Below, in pieces: positions 1 through 10,473 of a DNA stretch of 64,000 bases (its first letter is position 1; each line of letters starts with the position of its first letter). The notes under the pieces were generated by a model. The model worked only from the letters and a program-made list of their open reading frames with translations. It was not told where the DNA came from and made no database searches. The position numbers and the translations under genes were made by a program. This stretch comes from Desulfofundulus salinus (GTDB lineage Bacteria; Bacillota; Desulfotomaculia; Desulfotomaculales; Desulfovirgulaceae): contig NZ_RBWE01000001.1 in the NCBI RefSeq assembly GCF_003627965.1, forward strand, positions 1,418,769 through 1,482,768, written 5' to 3'.

Positions 1-2190
1 GCTGACGGCCTGGAAATAATTGCTGAGGATGTGCGTCAGGGGCGTGTAGACCGGGTAGTGGTTGGAGCATGCTCACCGGCCGTACACCGGGATACCTTTC
101 TTCGTCTTGCACGGCAGGTAGGCTTGAACGAACACTTTCTGGAACGTTGTAACCTAAGGGAACAGTGCACCAGGGCCCACCGGGACCAGCCGGCGCTGGC
201 GATGGCAAAGGCCCGTAATTTGCTAAAAATGGCCGTGGGGCGGTTGAGCCCGGCAGAATCCTTTGAACCGGTTAGTTCTTCAACTTCCCGGTCTGTACTG
301 GTAGTCGGGGGAGGTATTGCCGGGCTAACCGCAGCAGAGAATCTGGCCCGGGCCGGGGTTAACGTAACGCTGGTAGAAAAATCCCCTTTCCTGGGAGGCA
401 AGGTGGCCCGGTTGCACCGCTATTACCCGCGCTTTTGCTCACCCCGGTGTGGGTTGGAGGTACTGATGGCGCGTTTGCTGGCTACGGGAAGGGTAACGGT
501 GCACACCTTGACCGAGGTAACCGGTGTGCGTGGTACTGCCGGTAACTTTACGGTGGGACTTTTAAAACAACCCCGTTACGTCAAGGATGCCTGCACCGGG
601 TGTGGTGCCTGCCTTGAGGTTTGCCCGGTGGAGGTAGCACCCTCCGCAGCATTGCCACCGGGCAGGCAGCGGGCCATTGAAGGCCCGGGGTTATTTCCCT
701 ATCCTCTTAACTATGCCGTCAACCGTGAGTTTTGTCGTGGTAAATCCTGCAGCCGGTGTGTGGAAGTCTGTCCGGCCGGGGCCATTGACCTGGACCAGGA
801 GGAAGACAGGCTGAGCATTGGTGTGGACGCGATCATTCTGGCTGCGGGTTGGGAACCTTACGATGCCGGACGGATTAACAATTACGGCTACGGGCATTTG
901 CCTGGAGTAATTACCAGCATGGACATGGAGGTTCTGGCCCGCCCGGACGGACCAACTGGTGGCCAGTTAATCCGGCCTCACGATAAAAAGCCCGTAAGGC
1001 GGGTGGCCTTTATCCAGTGTGCCGGCAGCCGTGATAAACAGCACCTGGCTTATTGTTCCGGTGTATGCTGTGCGGCCACATTAAAACAAATTGATTACGT
1101 ACGGGTGGCGGCGCCGGAAGCCGGCATTTTTGTCTTTTACATGGACATCCGTACTCCGGGCAACCTGGAAGAACTGTACCGCCGGGCACGGGAAGAACAC
1201 GGTGCAGTTTTTATCCGGGGTAACCCCTATGCAGTGGAATGGGATCCTGTAGCAGAAGAACTGGTCGTCACGGCTGATGATACCTTAAGTGGTTCACGGG
1301 TAGCGGTACGGGCCGAACTGGTGGTACTGGCCACCGGTATGGTACCCTGTACCGTCTCGGCTTTCGAGTGCCTGGAAAAGGACACAACCGGCTTTATCAC
1401 CGGTCACCTGCCCTGTTCGCCCATGGAGGTGCGGCGTGCGGGTATTTATGTGGCCGGTTGTGCTCAGGAACCGATGGATGTGAGTACAACCGTCAAAAGC
1501 GCCCTGGCTGCAGCGGCGGAATGTCTGGCTGCCATCCAGAACCAATCTGTGGTAGTTCCACCGGTAGTGGAGCGGCACAAGTGCGACCGGTGCGGGCGCT
1601 GTGTAGAGGAATGTCCCTACGGTGCCTGCAGCTTTGATACGGACGGTTATCCGGCGGTAAATCCGCTGGCCTGCCGTGGATGTGGTATCTGTCAAGGAGG
1701 ATGTCCCTTGAGATGTATTTACCTGCCGGGATTCAGTTCCCGGGAAATGGCCGGACTTATAGAAGCGGTGGATCCGGGCAGCATGGATGAGCAACCTTGC
1801 GTCCTGGCTTTCTTATGTGCTAACGATGCTTACCCGGCGCTGGATCTGGCCGGCACCCGGGGGACCAGCTATGGGGCTAATATATTGACGGTCAGGGTTC
1901 CCTGTGCAGGAGCGGTGAATGCGGGCTGGATCAATGATGCGCTGCTCAGCGGGATAGACGGTATACTGGTGGTAGGTTGCCGTACTACGGAGTGCCATTA
2001 CGGGCGGGGTATATCCCTGGCCGAATCCCGGGTCAACAACTTGCGGGAAACCTTGCAGCGCATGCTGGTGGAACCCGAGCGGGTGCAGGTGCTCACCGCC
2101 GGTATTGAGGACGGGCAGAGCCTGGTGGCAGCAATAAAAAGATTTGTGAAGCAGCTTCAAGAATTAGGTCCCAATCCTTTTAAAGAATGA
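1..2190 (+). CDS. HdrA-like heterodisulfide reductase subunit with C-terminal MvhD domain (5' partial)
   Basis: The reading frame is open from base 1, so the true start lies outside the window. An N-terminal ACSP-x2-H stretch is followed by an FAD-binding Rossmann motif (VVGGGIAG, about residue 100 of the visible part) and four Cys-rich 4Fe-4S sites (near bases 590, 740, 1580 and 1670). The last ~150 residues resemble the MvhD / F420-non-reducing hydrogenase delta domain (CxxTECHYGRG). HdrA proteins carry the bifurcating FAD of cytosolic electron-transfer complexes, and MvhD passes electrons from a hydrogenase or formate dehydrogenase to HdrA. An HdrC-like gene follows after 22 bp. QmoB has a similar layout, but no apr or qmo genes are visible, so the exact complex is unresolved. 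Confidence 0.85.
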   Translation, partial: ADGLEIIAEDVRQGRVDRVVVGACSPAVHRDTFLRLARQVGLNEHFLERCNLREQCTRAHRDQPALAMAKARNLLKMAVGRLSPAESFEPVSSSTSRSVLVVGGGIAGLTAAENLARAGVNVTLVEKSPFLGGKVARLHRYYPRFCSPRCGLEVLMARLLATGRVTVHTLTEVTGVRGTAGNFTVGLLKQPRYVKDACTGCGACLEVCPVEVAPSAALPPGRQRAIEGPGLFPYPLNYAVNREFCRGKSCSRCVEVCPAGAIDLDQEEDRLSIGVDAIILAAGWEPYDAGRINNYGYGHLPGVITSMDMEVLARPDGPTGGQLIRPHDKKPVRRVAFIQCAGSRDKQHLAYCSGVCCAATLKQIDYVRVAAPEAGIFVFYMDIRTPGNLEELYRRAREEHGAVFIRGNPYAVEWDPVAEELVVTADDTLSGSRVAVRAELVVLATGMVPCTVSAFECLEKDTTGFITGHLPCSPMEVRRAGIYVAGCAQEPMDVSTTVKSALAAAAECLAAIQNQSVVVPPVVERHKCDRCGRCVEECPYGACSFDTDGYPAVNPLACRGCGICQGGCPLRCIYLPGFSSREMAGLIEAVDPGSMDEQPCVLAFLCANDAYPALDLAGTRGTSYGANILTVRVPCAGAVNAGWINDALLSGIDGILVVGCRTTECHYGRGISLAESRVNNLRETLQRMLVEPERVQVLTAGIEDGQSLVAAIKRFVKQLQELGPNPFKE

Positions 2191-2212
2191 ATTCAAGCCG
2201 GAGGTTATCCCC

Positions 2213-2566
2213 ATGCATGAGGAGCATCCCTTCAGGGAAATAACCCTCCAGGATCTGGAACGACTTGATCCGGTTACTCTTCGTACTGTCCGCAGTTGCG
2301 CCAATTGCGGGCGGTGTGGTGGAGCCTGCCTTGCCCGTATCAGGGACCTTTCGCCTGCCCGCGTGCTGCGTCTATTGCAGCTCGGCCGGCTGGACGAGGT
2401 GCTAACTTCCCGTTTTCTCTGGTCGTGTATCGGCTGCCGGCGGTGCAGCCGGTGTTGCCCCCAGGAACTGGATGTGGCTACGGCAGTGGTGCGCCTGCGG
2501 CGCCTGGCAGCAAGACATCCCCGGGCCACCTTTCCTGAATATTTATTGCGATATGTAACTAGATAG
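2213..2566 (+). CDS. HdrC-like 4Fe-4S protein
   Basis: This 117-residue protein has two Cys clusters: C-x2-C-x2-C-x3-C near residue 30 and C-x2-C-x2-C-x2-CP near residue 72, separated by a short helical segment. That is the pattern of the HdrC subunit of heterodisulfide reductase, which relays electrons between HdrA and HdrB. The first cluster lacks the usual proline after its last Cys. A Shine-Dalgarno GGAGG lies just upstream of the ATG and the gene is the last of its unit, ahead of a terminator. No HdrB gene follows, so the catalytic thiol/disulfide subunit is either encoded elsewhere or not used. Confidence 0.75.
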   Translation: MHEEHPFREITLQDLERLDPVTLRTVRSCANCGRCGGACLARIRDLSPARVLRLLQLGRLDEVLTSRFLWSCIGCRRCSRCCPQELDVATAVVRLRRLAARHPRATFPEYLLRYVTR

Positions 2567-2649
2567 GTCATAAAACCCTGACAAAGTGCAGGGCATCCAT
2601 CAGCCCGCAGTACCGGGGCGACCCTTCCCGTATAATTTTTAAATTTGTG

Positions 2650-2673
2650 CCTCCCCTTTCACGGGGAGGTTTT
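2650..2673 (+). terminator. Rho-independent terminator after hdrC-like gene
   Basis: A CCTCCCC / GGGGAGG stem with a 6-nt loop is followed directly by TTTT. It closes the hdr-like unit. Confidence 0.75.
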
Positions 2674-2748
2674 GCCTGTAAAGAGGATTACTAAACAGAT
2701 ATATTGTATACTTGCGTTTACCCTATTTCCGGGACCTGTAGATTTTAA

Positions 2749-2754
2749 TATAAT
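2749..2754 (+). promoter_or_regulatory. Candidate -10 box upstream of pycB
   Basis: A perfect TATAAT lies about 95 bp before the pycB start. The matching -35 region (TTTCCG, 17-nt spacing) is poor, so the promoter may need an activator or be wrongly placed. Confidence 0.35.
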
Positions 2755-2786
2755 AACATCAAGTTGATAATAAACAGGCTAATGGT

Positions 2787-2822
2787 TCAGGTTGTATTTA
2801 TTGCAACCTGAGTATTTTTTGT
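2787..2822 (+). terminator. Terminator-like hairpin in the pycB leader (possible attenuator)
   Basis: TCAGGTTG pairs with CAACCTGA across a 9-nt loop and is followed by GTA and a T-rich run (TTTTTTGTTTTG). It ends only 27 bp before the pycB start codon and lies downstream of the TATAAT at 2749. It could be an attenuator in the leader, or simply a terminator or operator. No competing antiterminator helix is evident by eye. Confidence 0.45.
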
Positions 2823-2848
2823 TTTGCCGTGTTTTGGGGGAGGTTTCC

Positions 2849-4720
2849 ATGGGTTTAAAGATCACCGACACTACCCTGCGCGATGGCCACCAGAGCCTCT
2901 GGGCCACCCGCATGCGTACTCAAGATATGCTGCCCATCCTGGAGAAACTTGATGCGGTAGGCTATCATTCCCTGGAAGTGTGGGGCGGGGCCACTTTTGA
3001 CGTTTGCATGCGTTATTTGAACGAAGATCCCTGGGAACGTTTGCGGACTTTAAAAAAGCACATTAAGCGCACGCCCTTGCAGATGCTTTTACGTGGTCAG
3101 TCCCTGGTGGGCTACCAGCATTATCCCGATGATGTGGTCGAGGCCTTTATTAATAAGATGGTGGAAAACGGCATAGACATTATCCGCATCTTTGACGCCT
3201 TGAACGACCTGCGCAACTTTGAAGCACCCATGCGGGTGGCTTCAAAGACGGGGGCACACATCCAGGCGGCGGTGGTTTATACCATCAGCCCGGTACACAC
3301 CACCGAGCACTATGTGGAAACGGCGGTCAGCCTGGCCCAGATGGGAGCTCATTCCATCTGCATTAAAGATATGGCCGGGCTGCTTACCCCTTATAAAGCT
3401 TACGAACTGGTAAAACTGATTAAGGAACGGGTCGGTCTGCCCGTACAGCTTCACAGCCACTACATTGGCGGTCTGGCCCTGGGGGCCTATCTCAAGGCGG
3501 CCGAGGCGGGGGTGGATGTGGTGGATACCGCCTCGGTGCCCCTGGCCTTTGGTTCTTCCCAGCCTCCGGTGGAAACGGTGGTGCGGGCGCTGCAGGGGAC
3601 GCCCTACGATACCGGCCTGGATCTCCACCTGCTTTTTGAGATTGCCGCTTACTTTGAAGACCTGCGCAAGTCCCTGGGTTACGAGCGCGGGGTCACCCGC
3701 ATCAACGACATGCGGGTCTTTGAACACCAGGTGCCCGGAGGGATGATTTCCAACCTGGTTACCCAGCTGGAAGAACAAAAGGCCCTGCATCGCCTGCCCG
3801 AGGTGCTGGCGGAAATTCCCCGGGTGCGGGCGGAGCTGGGTTACCCACCCCTGGTTACTCCCACCAGCCAGATCGTGGGCACCCAGGCCGTGCTGAACGT
3901 TCTCACCGGAGAACGCTACAAACTCATTCCCGGCGAGGTGCGGGCCTATGTAGAAGGGCTTTACGGCAGGCCACCGGCCCCCATAGATCCGGATGTGGCC
4001 AGAAAGATTTTGGGGGACAAAGAGCCTATTACCTGCCGGCCGGCCGATTTACTGGAGCCCAAAATGGATAAAATAAGAGAAGAGATCAAGCACCTGGCAA
4101 AGTCGGAAGAAGATTTCATTTCCTACGCCCTGTTTCCCCAGGTGGCGAAGAGATTCTTTGAAAACCGCAACCGGCCGGGTCACCAGCCCGTGGATTCTGC
4201 TGCGCCTTTGCGCAACGGAACCCGCGAGCAAAAACCCGGTCGTAAGGAGGATGGAAGCATGAACTTACAGGAAATCAAGGAGTTAATTAAACTAATTGAC
4301 CAGACGGCCATTGCCGAGCTATCCCTGGAGAGTGCGGGGGTGAAAGTGGCCATAAGGAAAGCCGGCGCGCAAGGAACAATGCCTGCACCTGCGGGTGAGG
4401 ATTCCCCGGTGCCGCCGCCGGCCCGGGAAACGGCTGCCCCGCCGGCACCGGCGCCGGAAAAAACCATTGATACTACGGGCCTTGCCGTGATCAGGGCTCC
4501 CATGGTAGGTACCTTTTACCGCGCTCCGGCTCCCGATGCCCCGCCCTTTGTCCAGGTGGGAGATGTGGTGGAGAAGGGCCAGACGCTTTGTATTATTGAG
4601 GCCATGAAGCTGATGAACGAAATTGAATCCGAAGTGGCCGGTGAGATTGTAGACATCCTGGTGGAAAACGGCCAGCCCGTGGAGTACGGACAGGAGCTAT
4701 TCCTGATTCGGGAAAAATAG
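2849..4720 (+). CDS. pycB: Pyruvate/oxaloacetate carboxyltransferase subunit fused to biotin carrier domain
   Basis: The carboxyltransferase domain (roughly residues 1-460) has the [15 protein letters not shown] active-site loop, a KDMAG motif whose lysine is carbamylated in this family, and the metal-binding HSH motif. A Pro/Ala-rich linker leads to a C-terminal biotinyl domain with EAMKLMNE around residue 585. It transfers carboxyl groups between biotin and pyruvate/oxaloacetate; with the biotin carboxylase 18 bp downstream it should form a two-subunit pyruvate carboxylase (or a transcarboxylase-type enzyme). The start is ATG 2849, preceded by GGGGGAGG; a longer frame from 2792 would begin inside the leader hairpin. 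The C-terminal 153 residues look like a complete AccB with its own ribosome site. Confidence 0.88.
   Translation: MGLKITDTTLRDGHQSLWATRMRTQDMLPILEKLDAVGYHSLEVWGGATFDVCMRYLNEDPWERLRTLKKHIKRTPLQMLLRGQSLVGYQHYPDDVVEAFINKMVENGIDIIRIFDALNDLRNFEAPMRVASKTGAHIQAAVVYTISPVHTTEHYVETAVSLAQMGAHSICIKDMAGLLTPYKAYELVKLIKERVGLPVQLHSHYIGGLALGAYLKAAEAGVDVVDTASVPLAFGSSQPPVETVVRALQGTPYDTGLDLHLLFEIAAYFEDLRKSLGYERGVTRINDMRVFEHQVPGGMISNLVTQLEEQKALHRLPEVLAEIPRVRAELGYPPLVTPTSQIVGTQAVLNVLTGERYKLIPGEVRAYVEGLYGRPPAPIDPDVARKILGDKEPITCRPADLLEPKMDKIREEIKHLAKSEEDFISYALFPQVAKRFFENRNRPGHQPVDSAAPLRNGTREQKPGRKEDGSMNLQEIKELIKLIDQTAIAELSLESAGVKVAIRKAGAQGTMPAPAGEDSPVPPPARETAAPPAPAPEKTIDTTGLAVIRAPMVGTFYRAPAPDAPPFVQVGDVVEKGQTLCIIEAMKLMNEIESEVAGEIVDILVENGQPVEYGQELFLIREK
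4244..4261 (+). promoter_or_regulatory. Internal ribosome binding site and in-frame ATG for a separate AccB-like product
   Basis: AAGGAGG lies 8 nt before an ATG at 4259 that is in frame with pycB. The protein from there begins like a free-standing AccB ([13 protein letters not shown]) and carries the whole biotinyl domain (4259-4720, 153 residues). Translation could yield both a fused and a free biotin carrier; this is inferred from sequence only. Confidence 0.5.
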
Positions 4721-4738
4721 ATAGGCAGGGAGCAGGAC

Positions 4739-6085
4739 ATGTTCAAAAAGATACTGATTGCGAACCGGGGAGAGATTGCCTTAAGAATCATTCGTGCCTG
4801 TCGGGAGATGGGCATTAAAACTGTTCTGGTATATTCCGAAGCCGACCGGGACAGCCTGCCGGTGCGTATGGCCGATGAGGCCTACTGCATTGGCCCGGCC
4901 CCGGCAGCCAAAAGTTACCTCAATATCACCAACATTATCAGTACGGCCATGGTTTCCGGGGCGGATGCCATCCACCCCGGTTATGGTTTTCTGGCTGAGA
5001 ACGCCGGGTTTGCGGAAATCTGTGAAAGTTGCGGCCTGACCTTTATTGGCCCACCGGCCTCCGCCATGGAAAAAATGGGTGCCAAGGCCGTGGCCCGGGA
5101 AACGGTGCTAAAAGCCGGGGTACCGGTGGTACCCGGTTCCCCCGGTGTGCTCCGGGACGTGCAGGAGGCCCTGGAGGTGGCGGAACAAATTGGCTACCCC
5201 GTGCTGGTTAAAGCTTCTGCCGGCGGTGGCGGCCGGGGCATGAGGGTGGCTCAGGGCCCCGAGGACCTGATCCGGGCGGTGCAGACGGCCCAGACGGAAG
5301 CCCAGGCGGCCTTTGGCAATGCCCAGGTTTATGTGGAGAAATATGTGGACGAACCCCGTCATATTGAGTTTCAGATCCTGGGCGACAAGCATGGCAATAT
5401 CATCCATCTGGGTGAACGGGATTGCTCAATTCAGAGGCGCAATCAGAAGATGATCGAGGAATCCCCTTCCACGGCTCTTACCCCGGAATTGCGCCGGAAA
5501 ATGGGTGAAATGGCGGTAAGGGCCGCCCGGGCCGTGGGTTATTATAACGCCGGGACCGTGGAATTCCTGCTGGACAAGCACCAGAACTTTTATTTCATTG
5601 AAATGAACACCCGCATCCAGGTGGAGCACCCGGTTACCGAAATGGTTACCGGCATTGATCTGATCAAAGAACAAATACGCCTGGCGGCTGGAGAACCTCT
5701 GGGTTATACCCAGGAAGACATCCAGATCCGGGGCTGGGCTATTGAATGCCGGATTAACGCCGAGGATCCCGCCCGTAACTTTGCTCCCTCCCCGGGATTA
5801 ATTACTGCTTACCTGCCTCCCGGCGGTCCGGGGATCCGTCTGGACAGTGCGGCCTACCCTGGCTGGAAGGTTCCGCCCCATTACGATTCCATGATCGCCA
5901 AGCTGATTGCCTGGGGCCAGGACCGGGATGAAGCCATTGCCCGGATGCAGCGGGCACTTGGGGAGTTTATCATTGAGGGAATCAGGACCACCATTCCTTT
6001 CCATCAGCGGGTGCTGCATAACGCCTTTTTCCGCCGGGGCGAGATTTACACCAACTTCATTCAGCGCCGCATCCTGATGGACTAA
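4739..6085 (+). CDS. accC: Biotin carboxylase (pyruvate carboxylase subunit A / acetyl-CoA carboxylase AccC type)
   Basis: The 448-residue protein has the full biotin carboxylase layout: N-terminal [12 protein letters not shown], the glycine-rich ATP loop [11 protein letters not shown] near residue 160, the catalytic [14 protein letters not shown] near residue 288, and the C-terminal domain. It carboxylates biotin on the carrier domain using ATP and bicarbonate. It follows pycB by 18 bp. Adjacency to the carboxyltransferase supports a pyruvate carboxylase role (pycA). The carrier resembles AccB and the downstream nusB/folD neighbourhood matches the accBC locus of Bacillus, so service to fatty-acid synthesis is also possible. 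Confidence 0.92.
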   Translation: MFKKILIANRGEIALRIIRACREMGIKTVLVYSEADRDSLPVRMADEAYCIGPAPAAKSYLNITNIISTAMVSGADAIHPGYGFLAENAGFAEICESCGLTFIGPPASAMEKMGAKAVARETVLKAGVPVVPGSPGVLRDVQEALEVAEQIGYPVLVKASAGGGGRGMRVAQGPEDLIRAVQTAQTEAQAAFGNAQVYVEKYVDEPRHIEFQILGDKHGNIIHLGERDCSIQRRNQKMIEESPSTALTPELRRKMGEMAVRAARAVGYYNAGTVEFLLDKHQNFYFIEMNTRIQVEHPVTEMVTGIDLIKEQIRLAAGEPLGYTQEDIQIRGWAIECRINAEDPARNFAPSPGLITAYLPPGGPGIRLDSAAYPGWKVPPHYDSMIAKLIAWGQDRDEAIARMQRALGEFIIEGIRTTIPFHQRVLHNAFFRRGEIYTNFIQRRILMD

Positions 6086-6089
6086 TTGG

Positions 6090-6118
6090 TTGCAGATTCC
6101 CTATCGTTCTGATATAAT
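6090..6118 (+). promoter_or_regulatory. Sigma-A-type promoter for the Asp23-amaP-nusB unit
   Basis: TTGCAG, a 17-nt spacer and TATAAT. It lies directly after the accC stop codon and about 45 bp before the Asp23-family start. Confidence 0.7.
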
Positions 6119-6138
6119 GGGGGACATGGAGGTAAAAT

Positions 6139-6174
6139 ATGACAAGCACGGGGAGGTTTATTAATGATGGATAA
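6139..6174 (+). CDS. Possible 11-residue leader peptide overlapping the Asp23-family start
   Basis: An ATG at 6139 has its own GGAGG 6 nt upstream and opens an 11-codon frame (MTSTGRFINDG) that stops at 6174, past the Asp23-family ATG at 6164. The peptide would pass through the downstream ribosome site, so translational coupling is possible. It may also be chance. Confidence 0.25.
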   Translation: MTSTGRFINDG

Positions 6175-6568
6175 TAAGGAAATGGTGGTACGGGAAGAGC
6201 AAACCAGTTTGGGTTCCATCCGGATTGCCGATGAAGTAGTACGGGTCATTGCCGGCCTGGCCGCCACTGAAGTTCCGGGTGTAGCCGGAATGAGCGGCGG
6301 AGTGGTGGGCGGTATTGTAGAAATGCTGGGTAAAAAAAACCTGTCCAAGGGTGTTAAAGTGGAGGTAGGCGAGAAGGAAGCGGCCGTAGACCTGTTTGTC
6401 ATCGTCGATTACGGCACCCGCATTCCCGATGTGGCCCTTCGAATTCAGGAGAACGTAAAAAAAGCCATAGAGTCAATGACCGGCCTTTCGGTGGTCGAAG
6501 TTAATGTCAATGTCCAGGGAGTAGCTTTCAGCCAGGAGGGTAAAGAGGAAGAACACCGGGTCCGTTAG
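6164..6568 (+). CDS. Asp23/Gls24 family envelope protein
   Basis: The 134-residue protein matches the Asp23/Gls24 (DUF322) fold: an N-terminal strand with IRIADEVVRVIAGLAATEVPGV, a glycine-rich middle, then VDLFVIVDYGTRIPDVALRIQENVKKAIE and a C-terminal VEVNVNVQGV. These cytosolic proteins are tethered to the membrane by AmaP, whose gene is next, and take part in envelope homeostasis. The start ATG 6164 has GGGGAGG 7 nt upstream and a strong promoter before it. The position between accC and nusB matches yqhY of Bacillus. Confidence 0.9.
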   Translation: MMDNKEMVVREEQTSLGSIRIADEVVRVIAGLAATEVPGVAGMSGGVVGGIVEMLGKKNLSKGVKVEVGEKEAAVDLFVIVDYGTRIPDVALRIQENVKKAIESMTGLSVVEVNVNVQGVAFSQEGKEEEHRVR

Positions 6569-6615
6569 GGATCCGGCGAAAACAGGGAAATATAATATTA
6601 GGGGGTTACATTTTT

Positions 6616-7146
6616 ATGGGGCCCTTTGACCGCGGCCTCCTGGTGGTTTATACTTTTATTGTTACAGTTGCTTTGGTCTGGGCTGCCGCTGCCGTGGCCG
6701 GTTTTATTCCACCCTACCGGGTGTGGGGCGGGCTGAACATGGTCATTGGGCAACCGCAGGCCGTCATTGCCCTCCTGGGCCTGTTTATTTTAGGCGGCGC
6801 CCGCCTGTTTTGGGTGGGGGTACGCCCGCGCCGCCGGCAGGCGGTGGTTCACGAGGCAGCCCTGGGACAGGTGCGTATTGCCCTTACCGCCATCCAGGAC
6901 CTGGTGGAAAAGGTGGCTCTGGCACAAAATGGGGTGCGGGAAGCCGGTGCCCGGGTCTACCCGGGCAAAGAGGGCATCCGCATTGGTATACGGGTGGCGG
7001 TAACTCCAGACATAAACATTCCCGCCATTGCCGCCATGGTGCAGGAACAGGTGAAAAACCGGGTGCTGGAGGTTACCGGGGTGACGGTGCAGGATGTCGC
7101 CATTACGGTCAAAAGTATTTCCGCCCGTAAACCCCGGGTGGAGTAA
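6616..7146 (+). CDS. amaP: Alkaline shock response membrane anchor protein AmaP
   Basis: Two hydrophobic helices occupy the N-terminal third (residues ~8-32 and ~50-68) with basic residues (RPRRRQ) after the second. A soluble C-terminal half of Asp23-like character follows (TPDINIPAIAAMVQEQVKNRV, then VTGVTVQDVAITV). AmaP anchors Asp23 to the membrane. It lies 47 bp behind the Asp23-family gene and abuts the DUF2273 gene, giving the standard three-gene envelope module. Confidence 0.85.
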   Translation: MGPFDRGLLVVYTFIVTVALVWAAAAVAGFIPPYRVWGGLNMVIGQPQAVIALLGLFILGGARLFWVGVRPRRRQAVVHEAALGQVRIALTAIQDLVEKVALAQNGVREAGARVYPGKEGIRIGIRVAVTPDINIPAIAAMVQEQVKNRVLEVTGVTVQDVAITVKSISARKPRVE

Positions 7147-7383
7147 ATGGGGTGTATTCAACCGATGGATGCATATACCCTTGCGGAATTATGGAAGCGG
7201 CACCGGGGTAAGATTACCGGTGTCATTTTAGGTCTGGCCTTCGGATGGTTTGCCATTATCTACGGGATTCTTAAGGCCCTTTTTGTGGGCGCATGTGTTT
7301 TTGCCGGCTACTATGTGGGGAAACGCCTGGATGAGCGGGTGGATTTCCGGGAGCTGTTTTCCCGGCTGTTCCAGGAGAGATGA
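7147..7383 (+). CDS. DUF2273 small membrane protein
   Basis: This 78-residue protein has one long hydrophobic hairpin-like region (GVILGLAFGWFAIIYGILKALFV) followed by a GYYVGKRLDE motif and an amphipathic tail, as in the DUF2273 family that accompanies Asp23 and AmaP. Its ATG directly follows the amaP stop codon; a second in-frame ATG at 7165 is the alternative start. Function is unknown beyond the association with the envelope module. Confidence 0.8.
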   Translation: MGCIQPMDAYTLAELWKRHRGKITGVILGLAFGWFAIIYGILKALFVGACVFAGYYVGKRLDERVDFRELFSRLFQER

Positions 7384-7414
7384 AGCATTTTGTTAAAAGC
7401 AGGAGGGGCTGTGT

Positions 7415-7912
7415 ATGGGCAGGAGGCAGGCCAGGGAAGCGGCACTGCAGGTTCTCTACCAGGTAGATGTAGGACAGGTTGATCCCGAAGAAGCCCTCAA
7501 TCACTTGTGGAAAATGGCTTCTCAAAACCCCGGGAACTTTGATGAAAGTGATCAAGAAAACGAAGAAGATGCGGAAATGGCTTCCCTAAGCTCCAGGGAC
7601 TTGCTTTTTGCCCGTGAACTGGTCACCGGCACCCTGACCCATGTGAAAGCCTTTGATCAGGTCATTGCCCGTTTAAGCCGGGACTGGCCGCTATACCGTA
7701 TAGCCGCAGTGGACCGGAATATCATGCGTCTGGCGCTGTTTGAAATTTTCCACCGGGAGGACATCCCCAACAGCGTGGCGGTAAATGAGGCAGTGGAGCT
7801 GGCCAAAACCTTTGGGGGACAGGACTCCAGCCGTTTTATTAACGGCATTCTCGGCCGGGTGGTTAAGGATCCGGGCTGCTATTATCCACCACCGGAAGGA
7901 GAGATGGGCTAA
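7415..7912 (+). CDS. nusB: Transcription antitermination factor NusB
   Basis: The 165-residue protein starts with GRRQAREAALQVLYQVD and ends with VNEAVELAKTFGG and FINGILGRV, all typical of NusB. NusB binds boxA RNA with NusE (S10) and promotes antitermination in rRNA operons. A somewhat long acidic insert lies near residues 45-65. The ATG has AGGAGG upstream. It sits between the Asp23 module and nfnAB/xseA/folD, as in many Firmicutes (accC-yqhY-nusB-folD). Confidence 0.93.
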   Translation: MGRRQAREAALQVLYQVDVGQVDPEEALNHLWKMASQNPGNFDESDQENEEDAEMASLSSRDLLFARELVTGTLTHVKAFDQVIARLSRDWPLYRIAAVDRNIMRLALFEIFHREDIPNSVAVNEAVELAKTFGGQDSSRFINGILGRVVKDPGCYYPPPEGEMG

Positions 7913-7931
7913 ATCTCCTTTTTCTTTTTTG
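7896..7931 (+). terminator. Terminator overlapping the nusB stop codon
   Basis: AAGGAGA pairs with TCTCCTT across an 11-nt loop that contains the nusB stop codon, followed by a T-rich run (TTTTTCTTTTTT). Confidence 0.7.
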
Positions 7932-7968
7932 AAAGTGCTGTTCATAAGTTATGGGACGTGGCAGGAAT

Positions 7969-7998
7969 TTGCTATCATAGCTAGAATAATAAGATAAT
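7969..7998 (+). promoter_or_regulatory. Candidate promoter for nfnAB
   Basis: TTGCTA, an 18-nt spacer and GATAAT, about 60 bp before nfnA and after the nusB terminator. Confidence 0.4.
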
Positions 7999-8057
7999 TA
8001 TTTTAAAGAGGTTCCATACTTATTTAAAATGCATTTAAGGGAGGGGGAAGGGAATTT

Positions 8058-10318
<2,261 letters not shown>

Positions 10319-10335
10319 ATTTTAGCAAAGATGAA

Positions 10336-10402
10336 CGGACGGCGGTCTTTTCCTCCGGCTACGCCATTGCCGCGGGGGACGACCGCCGCCCGAAGGGTTT
10401 TT
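10336..10402 (+). terminator. Long-stem terminator after nfnB
   Basis: A 12-bp GC-rich stem with one mismatch (10336-10347 with 10381-10392), a 33-nt loop and a TTTTT run at 10398-10402. Confidence 0.6.
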
Positions 10403-10473
10403 GATAATAATGGTAATTGTCTAATAATAATTAATGAGACAAAAAGTGAGAATAATACGGAGCTTGTAGTTAG

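Noticed and set aside
1-2190. QmoB identity for the first gene
   Set aside because: Domain order is similar but no sulfate-reduction genes flank it in the window; left as HdrA-MvhD-like.
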